A stretch of DNA of 64,000 nt from Salinicola lusitanus (GTDB lineage: Bacteria; Pseudomonadota; Gammaproteobacteria; Pseudomonadales; Halomonadaceae). The notes below the pieces were generated by a model that saw only the letters and a program-made list of their open reading frames with translations, searched no databases and was not told the DNA's origin. The DNA lies in assembly GCF_003206045.1 (NCBI RefSeq), contig NZ_PZJM01000006.1:242781-306780 (forward strand). The letters are read 5' to 3'. This document shows positions 63,423 through 64,000 of this stretch, one piece after another. The position numbers were made by a program, and so were the translations under genes. Each line of letters starts with the position of its first letter. Within the stretch, counting starts at the first letter, position 1.

Positions 63423-64000
63423 ATGAATCGAACCGCATCCAACCGTATCGACCGACGCTTCGCGGCGCTCAAGGCCCAGGGCCGGACCGCGCTGATCCCT
63501 TACATCACTGCCGGTGATCCGGCACCGGCGCACACGGTCGATTTCATGCATGCCTGCGTGGAAGCGGGCGCCGACGTCCTTGAGCTCGGGGTGCCGTTCT
63601 CCGATCCGATGGCGGACGGGCCGGTGATCCAGAAGGCGTGCGAGCGGGCGCTGGTGCACGGTACCCGGCTACACCACGTGCTGGAAATGGTGGCCGAATT
63701 TCGCCAGCGGGACAGCGAAACGCCGGTGGTGCTGATGGGGTATCTCAACCCCATCGAGCGGATGGGATATGACGTCTTCACGCGCCAGGCGGAAGCGTCC
63801 GGTGTCGACGGGGTTCTGGTGGTCGATATGCCGCCGGAGGAAGCCGGCGACAATGCCGCGCTGTTCGCGGCCCACGGCCTGCAGTCGATCTTCCTGCTCG
63901 CACCGACGACCTCCGAGGCGCGAGCCAGGGAGATCTGCCGCCACGGCGAAGGCTATCTCTATTACGTTTCGCTCAAGGGCGTGACCGGTGCGGCAACGCT
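63423..64000 (+). CDS. trpA: Tryptophan synthase alpha chain, 3' end outside window
   Basis: Cleaves indole-3-glycerol phosphate to indole, which is channelled to TrpB. The first 192 of about 270 residues are present. Catalytic Glu54 ([16 protein letters not shown]) and Asp65 match Glu49 and Asp60 of the E. coli enzyme. [17 protein letters not shown] and [39 protein letters not shown] are family segments. Cut by the window edge; nothing suggests it is broken. Confidence 0.96.
   Translation, partial: MNRTASNRIDRRFAALKAQGRTALIPYITAGDPAPAHTVDFMHACVEAGADVLELGVPFSDPMADGPVIQKACERALVHGTRLHHVLEMVAEFRQRDSETPVVLMGYLNPIERMGYDVFTRQAEASGVDGVLVVDMPPEEAGDNAALFAAHGLQSIFLLAPTTSEARAREICRHGEGYLYYVSLKGVTGAAT

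Overview
The window is a 64 kb GC-rich chromosomal segment from a flagellated, aerobic gammaproteobacterium, most likely Halomonadaceae (Halomonas/Salinicola-like). That is an inference from the block leuC-leuD-methyltransferase-leuB-asd-fimV-truA-trpF-trpB-trpA, a long-form leuA, acidic proteins and the mix of TRAP and TctC-type transport genes; no rRNA is present to settle it. I see no phage, insertion sequence, CRISPR array, tRNA or rRNA. Both ends cut a gene: nfo on the left, trpA on the right.

Layout. 1-4.3 kb: nfo, a membrane chemoreceptor, a lipoprotein, a YjfB-type motility protein and an extended DUF1127 protein. 4.3-6.3 kb: an HpcH/HpaI aldolase with an orphan TctC-type binding protein behind a perfect palindrome. 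6.4-9.7 kb: an IalB-like protein, an Lrp-family regulator, leuA. 9.8-17.9 kb: a FlgO/lipoprotein pair, FNT channel, MgtC, Bcr/CflA pump, yegS, a yeast-type cytosine deaminase, a cold-shock protein, TM2 and ExoD membrane proteins. 18-30.5 kb: slt, YkvA, htpG, Bax-like hydrolase, selO, pntAB, gpsA-sixA.

30.6-43.2 kb is the main accessory block, for hexuronate and aldarate use: LacI-type regulator, galactarate/talarate dehydratase, glucarate dehydratase, a membrane diguanylate cyclase, a TRAP transporter (P, Q, M), uronate dehydrogenase, an FCD-type GntR regulator and ketoglutarate-semialdehyde dehydrogenase. Read together: the TRAP system takes up a uronate, Udh oxidises it to an aldarate lactone, the two dehydratases make 5-keto-4-deoxyglucarate and the last dehydrogenase makes 2-oxoglutarate. 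The lactone-opening and ketodeoxyglucarate dehydratase steps are not in the window. The cyclase gene sits between gudD and the transporter, and a diverged 3' remnant of a second glucarate dehydratase gene follows it.

43.2-52.5 kb: AEC transporter, two hydrolases and a patatin in one overlapping operon, Smr protein, prmB, aroC, an uncharacterised membrane protein, a LysR regulator. 52.5-64 kb: leucine, aspartate-semialdehyde and tryptophan genes with fimV and truA.

Regulatory signals readable by eye: three sigma-28 (FliA) type promoters (chemoreceptor, YjfB, FlgO pair), a near-perfect sigma-32 promoter before htpG, two LacI-type operators plus an FCD-type operator before the galactarate dehydratase, a dyad between the LysR gene and leuC, and several bidirectional terminators.
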